Shown here: positions 37,972 through 47,330 of the stretch, one piece after another
How the letters are laid out: every line of letters starts with the position of its first letter
Numbering within the stretch: position 1 is the stretch's first letter
From: Lachnotalea glycerini
GTDB lineage: Bacteria > Bacillota > Clostridia > Lachnospirales > Lachnospiraceae
Length of the DNA stretch: 64,000 bases
Assembly: GCF_003201285.1 (NCBI RefSeq)
Contig: NZ_QICS01000002.1
Location: 372,001-436,000, forward strand
Reading direction: 5' to 3'
Program-made: the position numbers and the translations under genes
The notes under the pieces: model-generated
What the model saw: the letters and a program-made list of their open reading frames with translations, nothing else
Database searches by the model: none
What the model was told of the DNA's origin: nothing

Positions 37972-38042
37972 CATTGGCAACGGTAACCGAGCGTTGAAGT
38001 CCGGGAAGTGTAAAGATATTTTTTGCACCCCTGGATTTTTTT
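37956..38042 (+). promoter_or_regulatory. Antitermination leader before eutA: hairpin plus terminator
   Basis: Hairpin 1: TGCCAGTG-T-[AACGTA]-G-CATTGGCA (37956-37979), 8 bp plus a T-G closing pair, spanning the eutW stop. A second, weaker hairpin pairs AACG (37979-37982) with CGTT (37992-37995). Then an intrinsic terminator: TCCGGG-AA-GTGT (38000-38011) with GCACCCC-T-GGA (38025-38035) and a T-run to 38042. The hexaloop has A1 and G4, the ANTAR-RNA consensus as I recall it. The terminator lies between the regulators and the enzyme genes. Confidence 0.65.
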
Positions 38043-38116
38043 GTTTATATAAAAGATTTTTATCTCTTCTGATTTAATAATTAAAAGAAATTAGTTGCAG
38101 AAAGGAGTGTGAGAAT

Positions 38117-39547
38117 GTGCAAGAGATAATTATAAGTGTGGGTATTGACATTGGAACTTCTACCACACAATTGATTTTTAGCCGGATAACCATAGAAAAT
38201 TTGGCCAGCAGTTATACCGTACCCAGAATTTCCATTGTAAATAAAGAAGTAATATATCGAAGTGAGATTTATTTTACACCATTAAAATCGTTAACAGAAA
38301 TTGATGCAAACGAGATTGAGCGAATTGTAAAGCAGGAATACAAAAATGCAGGAATAACCCCTGAAATGCTAAAAACCGGAGCGGTTATTATAACAGGAGA
38401 AACTGCCAGAAAGAAAAATGCGGATGAAGTACTTAAGAAATTGAGCAATCTGGCAGGTGACTTTGTAGTGGCAACGGCAGGACCTGATTTGGAATCGGTA
38501 CTTTCAGCGAAAGGTGCGGGATCGGACAAGCTTTCTAAGGAAGAAAAGCTTACCGTGGCAAATTTGGACATTGGTGGAGGAACCACAAATATCGCTGTTT
38601 TTAAAAAGGGAATAATTGCCGCAACTTCGTGTCTGGATATTGGTGGCAGACTGATTAAAATTGAAGATGGGAAAATTTCTTATATTTACCCTAAAATCAA
38701 AGAATTGGCACAGAGCAATCAGATTCATATAGAAGTGGGAGAAAAGGCAGAGGTTGATAAATTGGAACAGATTTGTACTCTAATGGCAGAGCAGCTTTCT
38801 ATGGCAATCAATAGAAGTACAAGAACCAATCAACATGCCGGAATTTATACCAATGAGGGAAAGCCACTGCCTGAGGAATTGGAGATTCAGGGACTAACCT
38901 TTTCAGGAGGCGTAGCGGACTATGTTTACCATCCGGCAGATGATGATTGGTTTCGATATGGGGATATCGGTGTCTTACTTGGAAAGGCAATTCTTAAGAA
39001 TGACGGCATTAAAAAGGTACAGCAGTTTCAGGCAGTCGAAACTATACGAGCAACAGTTGTGGGTGCCGGAACACACACCACAGAGGTAAGTGGCAGTACC
39101 ATTACTTATGAAAGAGAAAGACTACCCATTAAGAATATGCCGGTATTAAAAATACCTGAGGAAGAGGAAATGGATTTAGAAGCCGTTACAGCCTCTTTGA
39201 TAAAGCAAATTCCTCTTTTTTACACAGAGGGTAAATTAGAACAACTTGTTATTGCACTCTCTGGTAATTTTCATACTAGTTTTGCCAGTGTTCAGGAACT
39301 GGCAGAGGCCATATTAAAAGGATCACAAGAAATTGTCAAAAGTGAGTTTCCTATTGTGATTGCTGTCGAGAACGATATTGGAAAAGTTCTTGGAAATGCA
39401 ATTAAAGTTATGCTGGAATGCAGAAAGGATGTGGTATGTATTGATGGAATCCATGCTGGTAGCGGCGACTACCTTGATATTGGAGAACCAATTGCAAATG
39501 GACGGGTAGTACCTGTAGTTACTAAGACATTAATTTTTAACTCATAA
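38117..39547 (+). CDS. eutA: EutA, reactivating factor for ethanolamine ammonia-lyase
   Basis: Hsp70-like ATPase that exchanges damaged cobalamin in EutBC. GTG 38117 follows AAGGAG with 9 bases. The 476 residues contain VGIDIGTSTTQLIFSRI (about 8-24), the second phosphate motif NLDIGGGTTNIAVF (about 150-163) and LTFSGGVADYVY. First enzyme-related gene after the third leader terminator. Confidence 0.95.
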   Translation: MQEIIISVGIDIGTSTTQLIFSRITIENLASSYTVPRISIVNKEVIYRSEIYFTPLKSLTEIDANEIERIVKQEYKNAGITPEMLKTGAVIITGETARKKNADEVLKKLSNLAGDFVVATAGPDLESVLSAKGAGSDKLSKEEKLTVANLDIGGGTTNIAVFKKGIIAATSCLDIGGRLIKIEDGKISYIYPKIKELAQSNQIHIEVGEKAEVDKLEQICTLMAEQLSMAINRSTRTNQHAGIYTNEGKPLPEELEIQGLTFSGGVADYVYHPADDDWFRYGDIGVLLGKAILKNDGIKKVQQFQAVETIRATVVGAGTHTTEVSGSTITYERERLPIKNMPVLKIPEEEEMDLEAVTASLIKQIPLFYTEGKLEQLVIALSGNFHTSFASVQELAEAILKGSQEIVKSEFPIVIAVENDIGKVLGNAIKVMLECRKDVVCIDGIHAGSGDYLDIGEPIANGRVVPVVTKTLIFNS

Positions 39548-39568
39548 ATAAAGAAAGAGGTGAATTAC

Positions 39569-40939
39569 TTGATTCTAAGAACTAAACTATTTGGTCATAA
39601 CTATGAATTTAAATCGCTAAGAGAAGTTATGGCAAAAGCAAATGAAGAAAAATCAGGTGACAAATTAGCGGGAATCGCAGCAGAATCTGCGGAAGAAAGA
39701 GTAGCTGCCAAAGTGGTGCTATCCCATATTACTTTGGAGGATTTGAGAAATAATCCGGCTGTTCCTTATGAAGAGGATGAAGTAACAAGAATTATTCAAG
39801 ACGATGTAAATGAAGCAATCTATAATGAAATTAAAAGTTGGACAGTTGCACAGTTTCGCGAATGGATTCTGGATATACAAACAACTGGCTCGATGATTCA
39901 AAGAATTTCACGTGGTATTACCAGTGAGATGGTTGCGGCAGTTTGTAAATTAATGAGTAATTTGGATTTGATTTATGCAGCCAGTAAGATTCGTATCATC
40001 GCTCATTGTAATACAACCATTGGTTTACCTGGAACATTTTCTTCCAGACTCCAGCCAAATCATACAACAGATAATCCAAAGGGAATTATGGCATCTGTTA
40101 TGGAAGGCTTCAGCGTTGGATGCGGTGACGCAGTGCTTGGATTGAATCCTGTAGATGATTCGGCAGAGAGCGTTGCTCGTATTTTAAAGAGCTTTGATGA
40201 ATTTAAAAATAAGTGGGAAGTACCTACACAGATTTGTGTATTGGCTCATGTTACTACCCAGACAGAAGCAGCAGATAAATTTAATGCACCAATTGACTTG
40301 ATGTTCCAGTCTATAGCAGGTTCCCAAAAGGGAAATGAAGCATTTGGACTTACTGCACAGATGCTTGAAGACGGACGCCAGATGATGTTAAAGAAAGGTA
40401 CCAGTACAGGACCAAACGTAATGTACTTTGAAACAGGACAAGGTTCTGAATTATCTTCCGAAGCACATCACGGATGGGATCAGGTAACGATGGAGGCAAG
40501 ATGCTATGGTTTTGCTAAAAGATATCAGCCATTCTTAGTAAATACAGTAGTAGGCTTTATCGGACCGGAATATCTGTATGATTCCAAGCAGGTTATCCGT
40601 GCAGGTCTTGAAGACCATTTCATGGGCAAACTGACCGGATTGCCGATGGGTTGTGATGCATGCTATACCAACCATATGAAAGCAGATCAAAATGATATTG
40701 AGAATCTTGCAATGCTTTTGGCATCAGCAGGTTGCAATTATATCATGGGTGTGCCTCAAGGCGATGACTGTATGCTTATGTATCAGTGTACTGGTTTCCA
40801 TGAAGCAGCGGCACTGAGAGAAATTCTTGGACTTCGTCCGATTAGAGAATTTGAATTATGGATGGAAAAAATGGGATTCATGGAAAATGGCAAATTAACT
40901 CCACTTGCAGGAGATGCATCAGTATTCATGAAAAAGTAG
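39569..40939 (+). CDS. eutB: Ethanolamine ammonia-lyase large subunit EutB
   Basis: AdoCbl-dependent catalytic subunit, ethanolamine to acetaldehyde and ammonia, in the microcompartment lumen. I choose TTG 39569 ([15 protein letters not shown], as in the family) with AAAGAGG at 39554-39560; a GTG at 39560 overlaps the site. The 456 residues match full length. Characteristic segments: [40 protein letters not shown] and [15 protein letters not shown]. Confidence 0.97.
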   Translation: MILRTKLFGHNYEFKSLREVMAKANEEKSGDKLAGIAAESAEERVAAKVVLSHITLEDLRNNPAVPYEEDEVTRIIQDDVNEAIYNEIKSWTVAQFREWILDIQTTGSMIQRISRGITSEMVAAVCKLMSNLDLIYAASKIRIIAHCNTTIGLPGTFSSRLQPNHTTDNPKGIMASVMEGFSVGCGDAVLGLNPVDDSAESVARILKSFDEFKNKWEVPTQICVLAHVTTQTEAADKFNAPIDLMFQSIAGSQKGNEAFGLTAQMLEDGRQMMLKKGTSTGPNVMYFETGQGSELSSEAHHGWDQVTMEARCYGFAKRYQPFLVNTVVGFIGPEYLYDSKQVIRAGLEDHFMGKLTGLPMGCDACYTNHMKADQNDIENLAMLLASAGCNYIMGVPQGDDCMLMYQCTGFHEAAALREILGLRPIREFELWMEKMGFMENGKLTPLAGDASVFMKK

Positions 40940-40958
40940 AGAGGAGGTGCAAGGCACA

Positions 40959-41852
40959 ATGAATGAAAATGATTTGAGAAAAGTTATTGAACAAGTTTTA
41001 GTTGAAATGAATGGAGCAGGTAAAGAAATTTCTGAAGATGTTGTAAAAGAAACCGTTTTAGCAGCAAGTACAGCTACAAAAGTTGAGGAGGGATTTATTC
41101 CTGACGTAACAGAGGTAGATATCAGAAAGCAATATCTGGTAGAAGAACCGGTAAACAAAGAAGATTATTACGAATTAAAGCAATATGCTCCATGTCGTCT
41201 TGGAATCGGAAAAGCTGGAGCAAGATACAAAACAGATCCTATGCTTCAGTTTCGTGCGGCTCACTCCGCAGCACAGGATGCCGTATTCTCTGATGTAGAT
41301 CATGAATTTATTGACAAAATGGGGTTATTAACTGTTCAAACACAGTGTGATAACAAGGATGTTTATTTAACCAGACCGGATCTTGGCAGAAAACTCTCGG
41401 AAGAGAGTGCTAAATCGATAGCAGAAAAATGTAAGAAAAATCCTACGGTTCAGATTTATGTATCAGATGGCTTAAGCTCTGCTGCAGTAGCTGCAAATAT
41501 AGCAGATGTATTACCTGGTATTATGCAGGGATTAAAAAGTTATGGAATAGAAACAGGTACTCCATTCTTTGTAAAGTATGGACGAGTTGGCGTTATGGAT
41601 CAAGTTTCAGAAATCACTGGTGCAGAAGTAACTTGTGTATTGATTGGAGAAAGACCAGGCCTTATTACTGCCGAATCTATGTCAGCTTACATTGCATATA
41701 AAGCAACAATAGGTATGCCGGAGGCAAGAAGAACTGTAGTTTCCAATATTCACAGAGCTGGAACAATACCAGCAGAAGCTGGAGCACATATAGCAGAAAT
41801 TATTAAGCTTATGTTAGAGAAAAAAGCCAGTGGTACAGATTTAAAACTGTAA
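40959..41852 (+). CDS. eutC: Ethanolamine ammonia-lyase small subunit EutC
   Basis: Cobalamin-binding partner of EutB. ATG 40959 ([19 protein letters not shown]) has AGGAGG at 40941-40946 (12 bases, somewhat long); GTG 40947 is in frame but abuts the site. The 297 residues start with an amphipathic helix matching known encapsulation peptides, followed by a variable linker and the conserved core ([24 protein letters not shown]-type [26 protein letters not shown]). Confidence 0.96.
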   Translation: MNENDLRKVIEQVLVEMNGAGKEISEDVVKETVLAASTATKVEEGFIPDVTEVDIRKQYLVEEPVNKEDYYELKQYAPCRLGIGKAGARYKTDPMLQFRAAHSAAQDAVFSDVDHEFIDKMGLLTVQTQCDNKDVYLTRPDLGRKLSEESAKSIAEKCKKNPTVQIYVSDGLSSAAVAANIADVLPGIMQGLKSYGIETGTPFFVKYGRVGVMDQVSEITGAEVTCVLIGERPGLITAESMSAYIAYKATIGMPEARRTVVSNIHRAGTIPAEAGAHIAEIIKLMLEKKASGTDLKL

Positions 41853-41866
41853 AGGAGGAACGAAAA

Positions 41867-42517
41867 ATGAAAAGAGATCCATTAAGAGCAAGCGTACTTG
41901 CTACAAAAATTATTCCAAATATTAGTCCCGAAATGGCGAAAGAACTAAATCTTGAACCGGATCAGAAGTCATTAGCATTAATTACAGCAGATTGTGATGA
42001 TGTAACTTATACTGCTTTGGATGAGGCAACCAAAAAAGCGGCAGTACAAGTAGTATATGCTAAAAGTTTTTATGGTGGTGCAGCTAACGCAAACACTAAA
42101 TTAGCCGGAGAAGTAATTGGTATTTTAGCAGGACCAAATCCAGCAGAAGTAAGAAGCGGTTTAGAAGCAGCTGTAGACGTAATAGAGAGAGATGCTTATT
42201 TTATCTCTGCAAATGAAGATGATTCCATAGCTTATTATGCTCATTGTATTTCACGTACCGGTTCCTATTTGTCAAATGGTGCAGGAATCAGAGAAGGGGA
42301 AGCATTGGCATACTTGATTGCACCTCCATTGGAAGCAATGTATGGCGTGGATGCTGCTTTAAAAGCAGCAGATGTTAAAATGTGTGTACTTTATGCACCA
42401 CCTTCAGAAACTAACTTTGGTGGGGCTTTGCTTACTGGAAGTCAATCTGCATGTAAAGCCGCTTGCGAAGCATTTGCAGCAGCTGTGGAATTTGTAGCAG
42501 ACAACCCTAAGGCATAA
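41867..42517 (+). CDS. eutL: Microcompartment shell protein EutL (BMC-T trimer)
   Basis: Tandem-domain shell protein forming trimers with a gated central pore. The 216 residues start MKRDPLRASVLATKIIPNIS, the family signature, and contain YAKSFYGGAANANTKLAGEV and ISRTGSYLSNGAGIREGE. It follows eutC by 15 bases with AAAGGAGG. Confidence 0.96.
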   Translation: MKRDPLRASVLATKIIPNISPEMAKELNLEPDQKSLALITADCDDVTYTALDEATKKAAVQVVYAKSFYGGAANANTKLAGEVIGILAGPNPAEVRSGLEAAVDVIERDAYFISANEDDSIAYYAHCISRTGSYLSNGAGIREGEALAYLIAPPLEAMYGVDAALKAADVKMCVLYAPPSETNFGGALLTGSQSACKAACEAFAAAVEFVADNPKA

Positions 42518-42578
42518 TAACTTACCTAAGAGCAGAAAATCTCTATATAAATAAGGAGAATAAACGGAGGTAGGTTGA

Positions 42579-43193
42579 ATGAATGCGTTAGGAATGGTAG
42601 AAGTCTATGGGTATTTAACCGCTGTAGCAGCTCTTGATACTGCACTAAAGGCAGCAGATGTACATCTTATAGATGTAACCAAGGTAAAAGGCGGGTTGGT
42701 AACTGTGCTGATAACGGGAGACGTCGGAGCTGTGAAAGCAGCTATTGAAGCTTCTTCAATAGAAGCAGAACGGGTTGGAAAAGTCGTTTCTGTACATGTA
42801 ATACCAAGACCGGCGGATTCCATTGAAGCTTTGGTTAATGTAAGAAAAGTAGATAAAGTCATAACCAAAGAATTAATGGAAGAAAATCCAAAGATAGAAG
42901 AAAACCCAAAGATAGAAGAAAATCTGAAGATAGAAGAAAGTCCGAAGATTACAAAAAATTCGAAAGAAGAAAAGAGTTCAGCGGAATTAAAGGAACAGCA
43001 GGCAAAGGAAACTTCTAATGCAAAGAGTAATCTGAATATTACCGCAGAATCAATGAAGGCAATGACTGTTGAGAAATTGAGAAATCTTGCACGCCAGCTT
43101 AAAATCACTAACATGACGCGCAATGAAATTAAGTTTGCAAATAAAAGTCAGCTGATACAGTCAATCAGCAGCTTCTTAGAACAGGAGAGATAA
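42579..43193 (+). CDS. BMC-H shell protein fused to a SAP/Rho-N-like C-terminal domain
   Basis: The 204 residues have three parts. Residues 1-90 are a normal hexameric BMC domain (NALGMVEVYGYLTAVAALDTALKAA-like start, pore loop KVKGGLVTVLITGDVG, end SVHVIPRPADSIE). Residues 95-158 are a charged linker with four copies of EENPKI. Residues 160-203 are a basic helical domain (MTVEKLRNLARQLKI, KSQLIQSISSFL) resembling SAP or Rho-N nucleic-acid-binding modules. E. coli EutK also joins a BMC domain to a nucleic-acid-binding-type tail (an HTH), so this is a EutK-like analogue with a different tail. Nucleic-acid binding is inference. Confidence 0.85.
   Translation: MNALGMVEVYGYLTAVAALDTALKAADVHLIDVTKVKGGLVTVLITGDVGAVKAAIEASSIEAERVGKVVSVHVIPRPADSIEALVNVRKVDKVITKELMEENPKIEENPKIEENLKIEESPKITKNSKEEKSSAELKEQQAKETSNAKSNLNITAESMKAMTVEKLRNLARQLKITNMTRNEIKFANKSQLIQSISSFLEQER
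42879..42950 (+). repeat. 18-bp tandem repeat in the BMC-fusion linker
   Basis: Four consecutive copies encode EENPKI, EENPKI, EENLKI and EESPKI. DNA copies differ by a few bases. The repeat sets the spacing between shell domain and C-terminal module. Confidence 0.85.
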
Positions 43194-43196
43194 TTT

Positions 43197-44672
43197 ATGC
43201 AGTTATATGATAAAGATCTGCTGTCAGTGCAGGAGGTCAGGGACTTAGTAGAGAAGGCAAAAGAAGCCCAAGAGGAACTAGGTCATTACAGCCAAGGAGA
43301 GGTTGACCAACTTGTAAAGTCAATCGCATATGCAGGGGTAAGAAATGCACAACGTCTTGCAGAACTGGCAAATAAAGAAACTGGTTTCGGTATTGTCGCA
43401 GATAAAGTAGTAAAAAATGTGTTTGCAAGTAAAGGTGTATATGAACACATTAAGAATATGAGGACAATCGGAGAGATTGGCAGAGATGAGGAGAAAAAAT
43501 TACGTACGATCGCAATTCCGGTAGGTGTCATTGCAGGAATTATTCCGTCTACGAATCCTACCTCTACAGTATTATATAAAGCGGAAATAGCAATAAAATC
43601 AGGAAATTCAATTATATTTTCCCCACATCCTAGTGCATTGAATTGTATTCTGGAAACAGTAAAAGTTATCCGACAGGCAATTTCAGAGGCAGGGGGCAAT
43701 GAAAATCTGGTAGCTTGTATTACCATTCCTACCATGCAGGCAACTGACAATTTGATGAAACATCCAGATATTTCATTGATTTTAGCAACAGGCGGTTCTG
43801 CTATGGTACGTGCAGCTTATTCATCAGGAACACCAGCAATTGGTGTCGGACCGGGTAACGGACCTGCATATATTGAAAAAACAGCGGATCTTTCACAGGC
43901 AGTAAAACGAATTATGGATTCAAAGACCTTTGACAACGGAACAATTTGTGCATCTGAACAGTCAGTTATTTGTGATACAGAGATGGCAGATGAAGTTCAA
44001 AAAGAAATGGAACGACAAGGTGCTTATTTCCTATCGGAAGAAGAGAGCGCGAAACTGGGACATTTTATTCTTCGTGCTAATGGTACCATGAATCCTGCTA
44101 TTGTTGGAAAAAGTGTGCAAACTATTGCAGAGCTTTCCGGCTTGAGTATTCCACAAAATGCTCGTGTTATCGTTGCAAAAGAGGACGGAATCGGAAGAGG
44201 ACATCCATATTCCAATGAGAAGCTTGCACCGATTCTTGCATTTTACACTGCAGAGAATTATGAAAAGGTATGCGATATTGTTCAAAAAATTCTTCATTAT
44301 GAAGGAGCTGGACACACCTTTAGTATGCATACTCAGGATGAGCGTATCGTAGAATATTTTTCAATGCGTGCACCTGCATCCAGAATTCTTGTTAATACTC
44401 CAAGTGCATTAGGAGGAATTGGCGGTTCTACCGGCCTTATGCCTGCTCTGACTCTGGGATGTGGAGCAATTGGAGGAAGTGCTACTTCAGAAAACGTGGG
44501 TCCAATGAATTTATTAAATCTTCGTTATGTAGCATTTGGATTACGAGAATTAGATCAAATCCGTAAGGATATTCCATCTAAAGAGGATGGAGCGCTAGCT
44601 ATGGCAGACATAAATAGTGTATCAGTAGAAAAAATTGTGAAAAAAATAATCGAGCGGTTACAAACTGCATAA
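43197..44672 (+). CDS. eutE: Acetaldehyde dehydrogenase (CoA-acylating) EutE
   Basis: Converts acetaldehyde, CoA and NAD+ to acetyl-CoA inside the compartment. The 491 residues start with a helix (DLLSVQEVRDLVEKAKEAQ) that serves as targeting tail in the family, and contain IPSTNPTSTVLYKAEIAIKS, GVGPGNGPAYIE and the catalytic Cys251 in GTICASEQS. It starts 3 bases after the preceding stop. Confidence 0.96.
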   Translation: MQLYDKDLLSVQEVRDLVEKAKEAQEELGHYSQGEVDQLVKSIAYAGVRNAQRLAELANKETGFGIVADKVVKNVFASKGVYEHIKNMRTIGEIGRDEEKKLRTIAIPVGVIAGIIPSTNPTSTVLYKAEIAIKSGNSIIFSPHPSALNCILETVKVIRQAISEAGGNENLVACITIPTMQATDNLMKHPDISLILATGGSAMVRAAYSSGTPAIGVGPGNGPAYIEKTADLSQAVKRIMDSKTFDNGTICASEQSVICDTEMADEVQKEMERQGAYFLSEEESAKLGHFILRANGTMNPAIVGKSVQTIAELSGLSIPQNARVIVAKEDGIGRGHPYSNEKLAPILAFYTAENYEKVCDIVQKILHYEGAGHTFSMHTQDERIVEYFSMRAPASRILVNTPSALGGIGGSTGLMPALTLGCGAIGGSATSENVGPMNLLNLRYVAFGLRELDQIRKDIPSKEDGALAMADINSVSVEKIVKKIIERLQTA

Positions 44673-44690
44673 TTAAAGGAGGATATTATT

Positions 44691-44975
44691 ATGGCAATGC
44701 AACAAGCGTTAGGAATGATTGAAACAAGAGGTTTAGTAGCATCAATTGAGGCAGCAGATGCAATGGTTAAGGCAGCAAATGTAACTTTAATAGGAAAAGA
44801 ACACGTTGGTGGCGGTTTAGTAACCGTTATGGTACGCGGTGATGTTGGTGCAGTTAAAGCATCTGTAGATGCAGGTGCTGCAGCAGCTGAACGCGTAGGC
44901 GAGTTAGTATCTATTCATGTAATTCCAAGACCTCATGAAGAAGTACAGGTAATTTTACCAAAAGCTGGTGAATAA
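44691..44975 (+). CDS. eutM: Microcompartment shell protein EutM (BMC-H)
   Basis: Main hexameric facet protein, 94 residues. It starts [20 protein letters not shown], with pore loop [20 protein letters not shown] and C-terminus [14 protein letters not shown]. Compared with the fused paralogue upstream it has no tail. AAAGGAGG precedes the ATG. Confidence 0.97.
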   Translation: MAMQQALGMIETRGLVASIEAADAMVKAANVTLIGKEHVGGGLVTVMVRGDVGAVKASVDAGAAAAERVGELVSIHVIPRPHEEVQVILPKAGE

Positions 44976-44988
44976 GTAAAATTCCGGA

Positions 44989-45044
44989 AGCCGTAGCTGC
45001 ATACAAAGGCATATTGAGTGTTTTTGTATAGCAGCAGCTTCAAT
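44989..45044 (+). repeat. Large inverted repeat between eutM and eutT
   Basis: GAAGC...GCTGCATACAAA pairs with TTTGTATAGCAGCAGCTTC with a few mismatches. There is no T-run after it, and the next ribosome site starts two bases later. It may stabilise or process the polycistronic mRNA and so favour the abundant shell gene eutM. Inference. Confidence 0.55.
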
Positions 45045-45059
45045 TAGGAGGTGGCGCAT

Positions 45060-45842
45060 TTGAAGGTGATAACAGAAGCAATCATTCGGGAAGAACTTAA
45101 GGCAAAGGAGCCGGAAATCTACTATGTAGAAGAAGGAAAACTGCTCTCACCGGCTGCGCGTGAATATTTGCACCAGCGCAGGATTAAAATCGGAACAAAA
45201 GAAGAAAAAGAAATGCTTGGACAAAAAAGTCAGAATCCAGTAAAAGAAGAGGAAAAGGCAACAGTACCAGAACAAAAGGTACAAATCCCTAAATATACTG
45301 ACTATGAGACAGGTGCTTTTTATCTGGAAAAGCCCGAGCACATGACCCAATTATCAGGAAATGTATTGGTAGCAAAAAATCATCCCCGTATCTATTTTAG
45401 AGGTAAGTTGGATAGCCTTCAGGCCTTGGTTATTTTGTCACAGGCAATGCTTGCAGAAGACCAGGGAAGTAGAAAAATTATAGAGGATTTAAATGATATT
45501 AAGAGAGTGCTAATGGAAATCATGCGCTGTGATGTTTTGGATATTAAATTTGAAAATCATTCTGTTATAGGTCTGGATCATGAGCAGCTTAGAGCACGCT
45601 CTCACGATCCACAGAAATTTTTCAATATCAAACAAATGATGATGCCTGATTATACAATGGGTAAAACCTATGCAATTTTAAATCATCTAAGAACAGCAAT
45701 CAGAGAAACAGAGGTTGCTGGAACTACTGCATTTCTTGAAGGTGCTAAGTGTACCAGAAGTGATATTATAGAAGAATTGAATCGACTGTCTAGTGCCATA
45801 CATATTATGATGTGTATGTATCTGGCAGGTTTGTACAAATAA
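45060..45842 (+). CDS. eutT: EutT-type cob(I)alamin adenosyltransferase
   Basis: Makes AdoCbl for EutBC. TTG 45060 follows AGGAGG (45046-45051) by 8 bases. The 260 residues start KVITEAIIREELKAKEPEIY and RKIKIGT-like RRIKIGTKEEKE, a layout shared with EutT, then a charged linker and the adenosyltransferase helical domain (LSQAMLAEDQGSRKIIEDLNDIK; EVAGTTAFLEG). The assignment rests on position and helical-bundle features. A PduO-type member is less likely given the N-terminal similarity to EutT. Confidence 0.82.
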   Translation: MKVITEAIIREELKAKEPEIYYVEEGKLLSPAAREYLHQRRIKIGTKEEKEMLGQKSQNPVKEEEKATVPEQKVQIPKYTDYETGAFYLEKPEHMTQLSGNVLVAKNHPRIYFRGKLDSLQALVILSQAMLAEDQGSRKIIEDLNDIKRVLMEIMRCDVLDIKFENHSVIGLDHEQLRARSHDPQKFFNIKQMMMPDYTMGKTYAILNHLRTAIRETEVAGTTAFLEGAKCTRSDIIEELNRLSSAIHIMMCMYLAGLYK

Positions 45843-45858
45843 ACGGGAGGCAGATGAA

Positions 45859-46476
45859 TTGGAAAAAATAATTGAGGCCGTATTGGACTCCATTCCCAAA
45901 ATGGGACTTGTCGAGGTAGAGGTTTCTGCAAGGCATGTTCATTTATCCCAACATGATTTGGAAATTTTGTTTGGCGATAAGGCAATGCTGACACCAAAGA
46001 GAGATTTATCACAAATTGGACAATTTTTATCTGAGGAAAGAGTTAATCTTATTGGTCCTAAAGGAAGAAAAGAAAGAATAGCAGTTTTGGGACCGGTAAG
46101 AGGAGATACACAGGTTGAATTATCCAAAAATGATTGCGTTGATTTGGGAGTAAAAGCTCCACTAAGAGAGTCTGGAGATGTAGAAGGCTCAGGTTCAATC
46201 GTAATTGAAGGACCATGTGCATCTATTGAGATAAAGCAGGGAGTAATCATCGCACACAAACATGTGCATGTACCTACGGATCTTGCAAAAACGCTGGGAT
46301 TTAAAGATAAGCAGAGGGTAAGCGTCCAGATATTTAGTGGGCGTCCTGTAATTTTCAAAGACGTAATTATACGAATCAGTGATATGGCAAGATTTCGTAT
46401 GCATATTGATTTTGATGAAGCAAATGCTGCCGCTGTAAGTGGATTTACACTAGGGCAGATTTTGTGGAAGAAATAG
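45859..46476 (+). CDS. pduL: Phosphate acyltransferase PduL
   Basis: Microcompartment phosphotransacylase, acetyl-CoA and phosphate to acetyl-phosphate, recycling CoA in the lumen. TTG 45859 follows GGGAGG by 8 bases. The 205 residues start with a helix (EKIIEAVLDSIPKM) typical of encapsulation peptides, then metal-site motifs VEVSARHVHLSQ (about 19-30) and AHKHVHVPTDLA (about 133-144), with PVRGDTQVELS between. It replaces EutD, which is absent. Confidence 0.95.
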   Translation: MEKIIEAVLDSIPKMGLVEVEVSARHVHLSQHDLEILFGDKAMLTPKRDLSQIGQFLSEERVNLIGPKGRKERIAVLGPVRGDTQVELSKNDCVDLGVKAPLRESGDVEGSGSIVIEGPCASIEIKQGVIIAHKHVHVPTDLAKTLGFKDKQRVSVQIFSGRPVIFKDVIIRISDMARFRMHIDFDEANAAAVSGFTLGQILWKK

Positions 46477-46496
46477 ATTTTGAAGGAGATAGCAGA

Positions 46497-47312
46497 ATGG
46501 ATTTGGAACAAGTGAATGCTTACATGGCAATGGTAGAGAAATCAGAGACAACAACGAATAAACCAATAGGAAATAAATTAAAGGTTGGACTTGATCTTGG
46601 AACAGCATATATTGTTATTGTAGTTTTGGATGAAGAAAATAATCCGGTTGCCTGTGAAAAACAGGCAGCAAGCGTACTTCGAGATGGTGTGGTAGTGGAT
46701 TATCCAGGTGCACTTACGATTGTTCGAAATTTAAAAGAAAAACTAGAAGCGCGTCTTGGTTGTGAACTTATTTCTTGTGCCATTGCGATGCCGGCAGGAA
46801 CTGAAAGCAGTATCCGCACTCATCAGTATGTAGCGGAAGGTGCAGGTTTTGAAGTAACCAATGTGTTGGACGAACCCACTGCAGCTAATTCCATCTATCA
46901 GATTCAGGATGGAGTGGTAGTTGACATCGGGGGAGGTACCACTGGTCTTGCTATCTTCCAGAATGGAAAAGTAACAAGGATTGAAGATGAAGCCACAGGT
47001 GGAACACATGTATCTTTGGTAATTGCAGGGAATTATCACGTTAGTTTTAATGAGGCAGAAGCAATCAAGCAGGATTATAAAAGGCATAAGGAAATCTTTC
47101 CGGTAGTAAAACCTGTCATAGAGAAAATGGCTGTTATTATTAATCAGTATGTGAATAAGGATGAGATTGATACCATTTATCTATGCGGAGGTACCTGCTG
47201 CTTGACGGGAATGGAAGAAGTTATTGAGAAAAAGGTCGGTATCAGAACGGTAAAGGCAGACAATCCATTCCTTGTTACACCTGCTGGTATTGCAATGAAT
47301 TGTAAAATTTAA
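46497..47312 (+). CDS. eutJ: EutJ, Hsp70-like ethanolamine utilisation protein
   Basis: Putative chaperone/ATPase of the actin-Hsp70 fold. ATG 46497 is preceded by AAGGAGAT; an in-frame ATG at 46464 lies in pduL and lacks a site. The 271 residues contain VGLDLGTAYIVIVVLDE (about 26-42), VVDIGGGTTGLAIF and LCGGTCCLTGMEEV. It overlaps nothing but follows pduL closely. Confidence 0.94.
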   Translation: MDLEQVNAYMAMVEKSETTTNKPIGNKLKVGLDLGTAYIVIVVLDEENNPVACEKQAASVLRDGVVVDYPGALTIVRNLKEKLEARLGCELISCAIAMPAGTESSIRTHQYVAEGAGFEVTNVLDEPTAANSIYQIQDGVVVDIGGGTTGLAIFQNGKVTRIEDEATGGTHVSLVIAGNYHVSFNEAEAIKQDYKRHKEIFPVVKPVIEKMAVIINQYVNKDEIDTIYLCGGTCCLTGMEEVIEKKVGIRTVKADNPFLVTPAGIAMNCKI

Positions 47313-47330
47313 CAAAGAGGAGGCGGCCAA

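Noticed and set aside
45939-46511. 190-codon minus-strand frame over pduL
   Set aside because: Shadow of a conserved enzyme gene without ribosome site.
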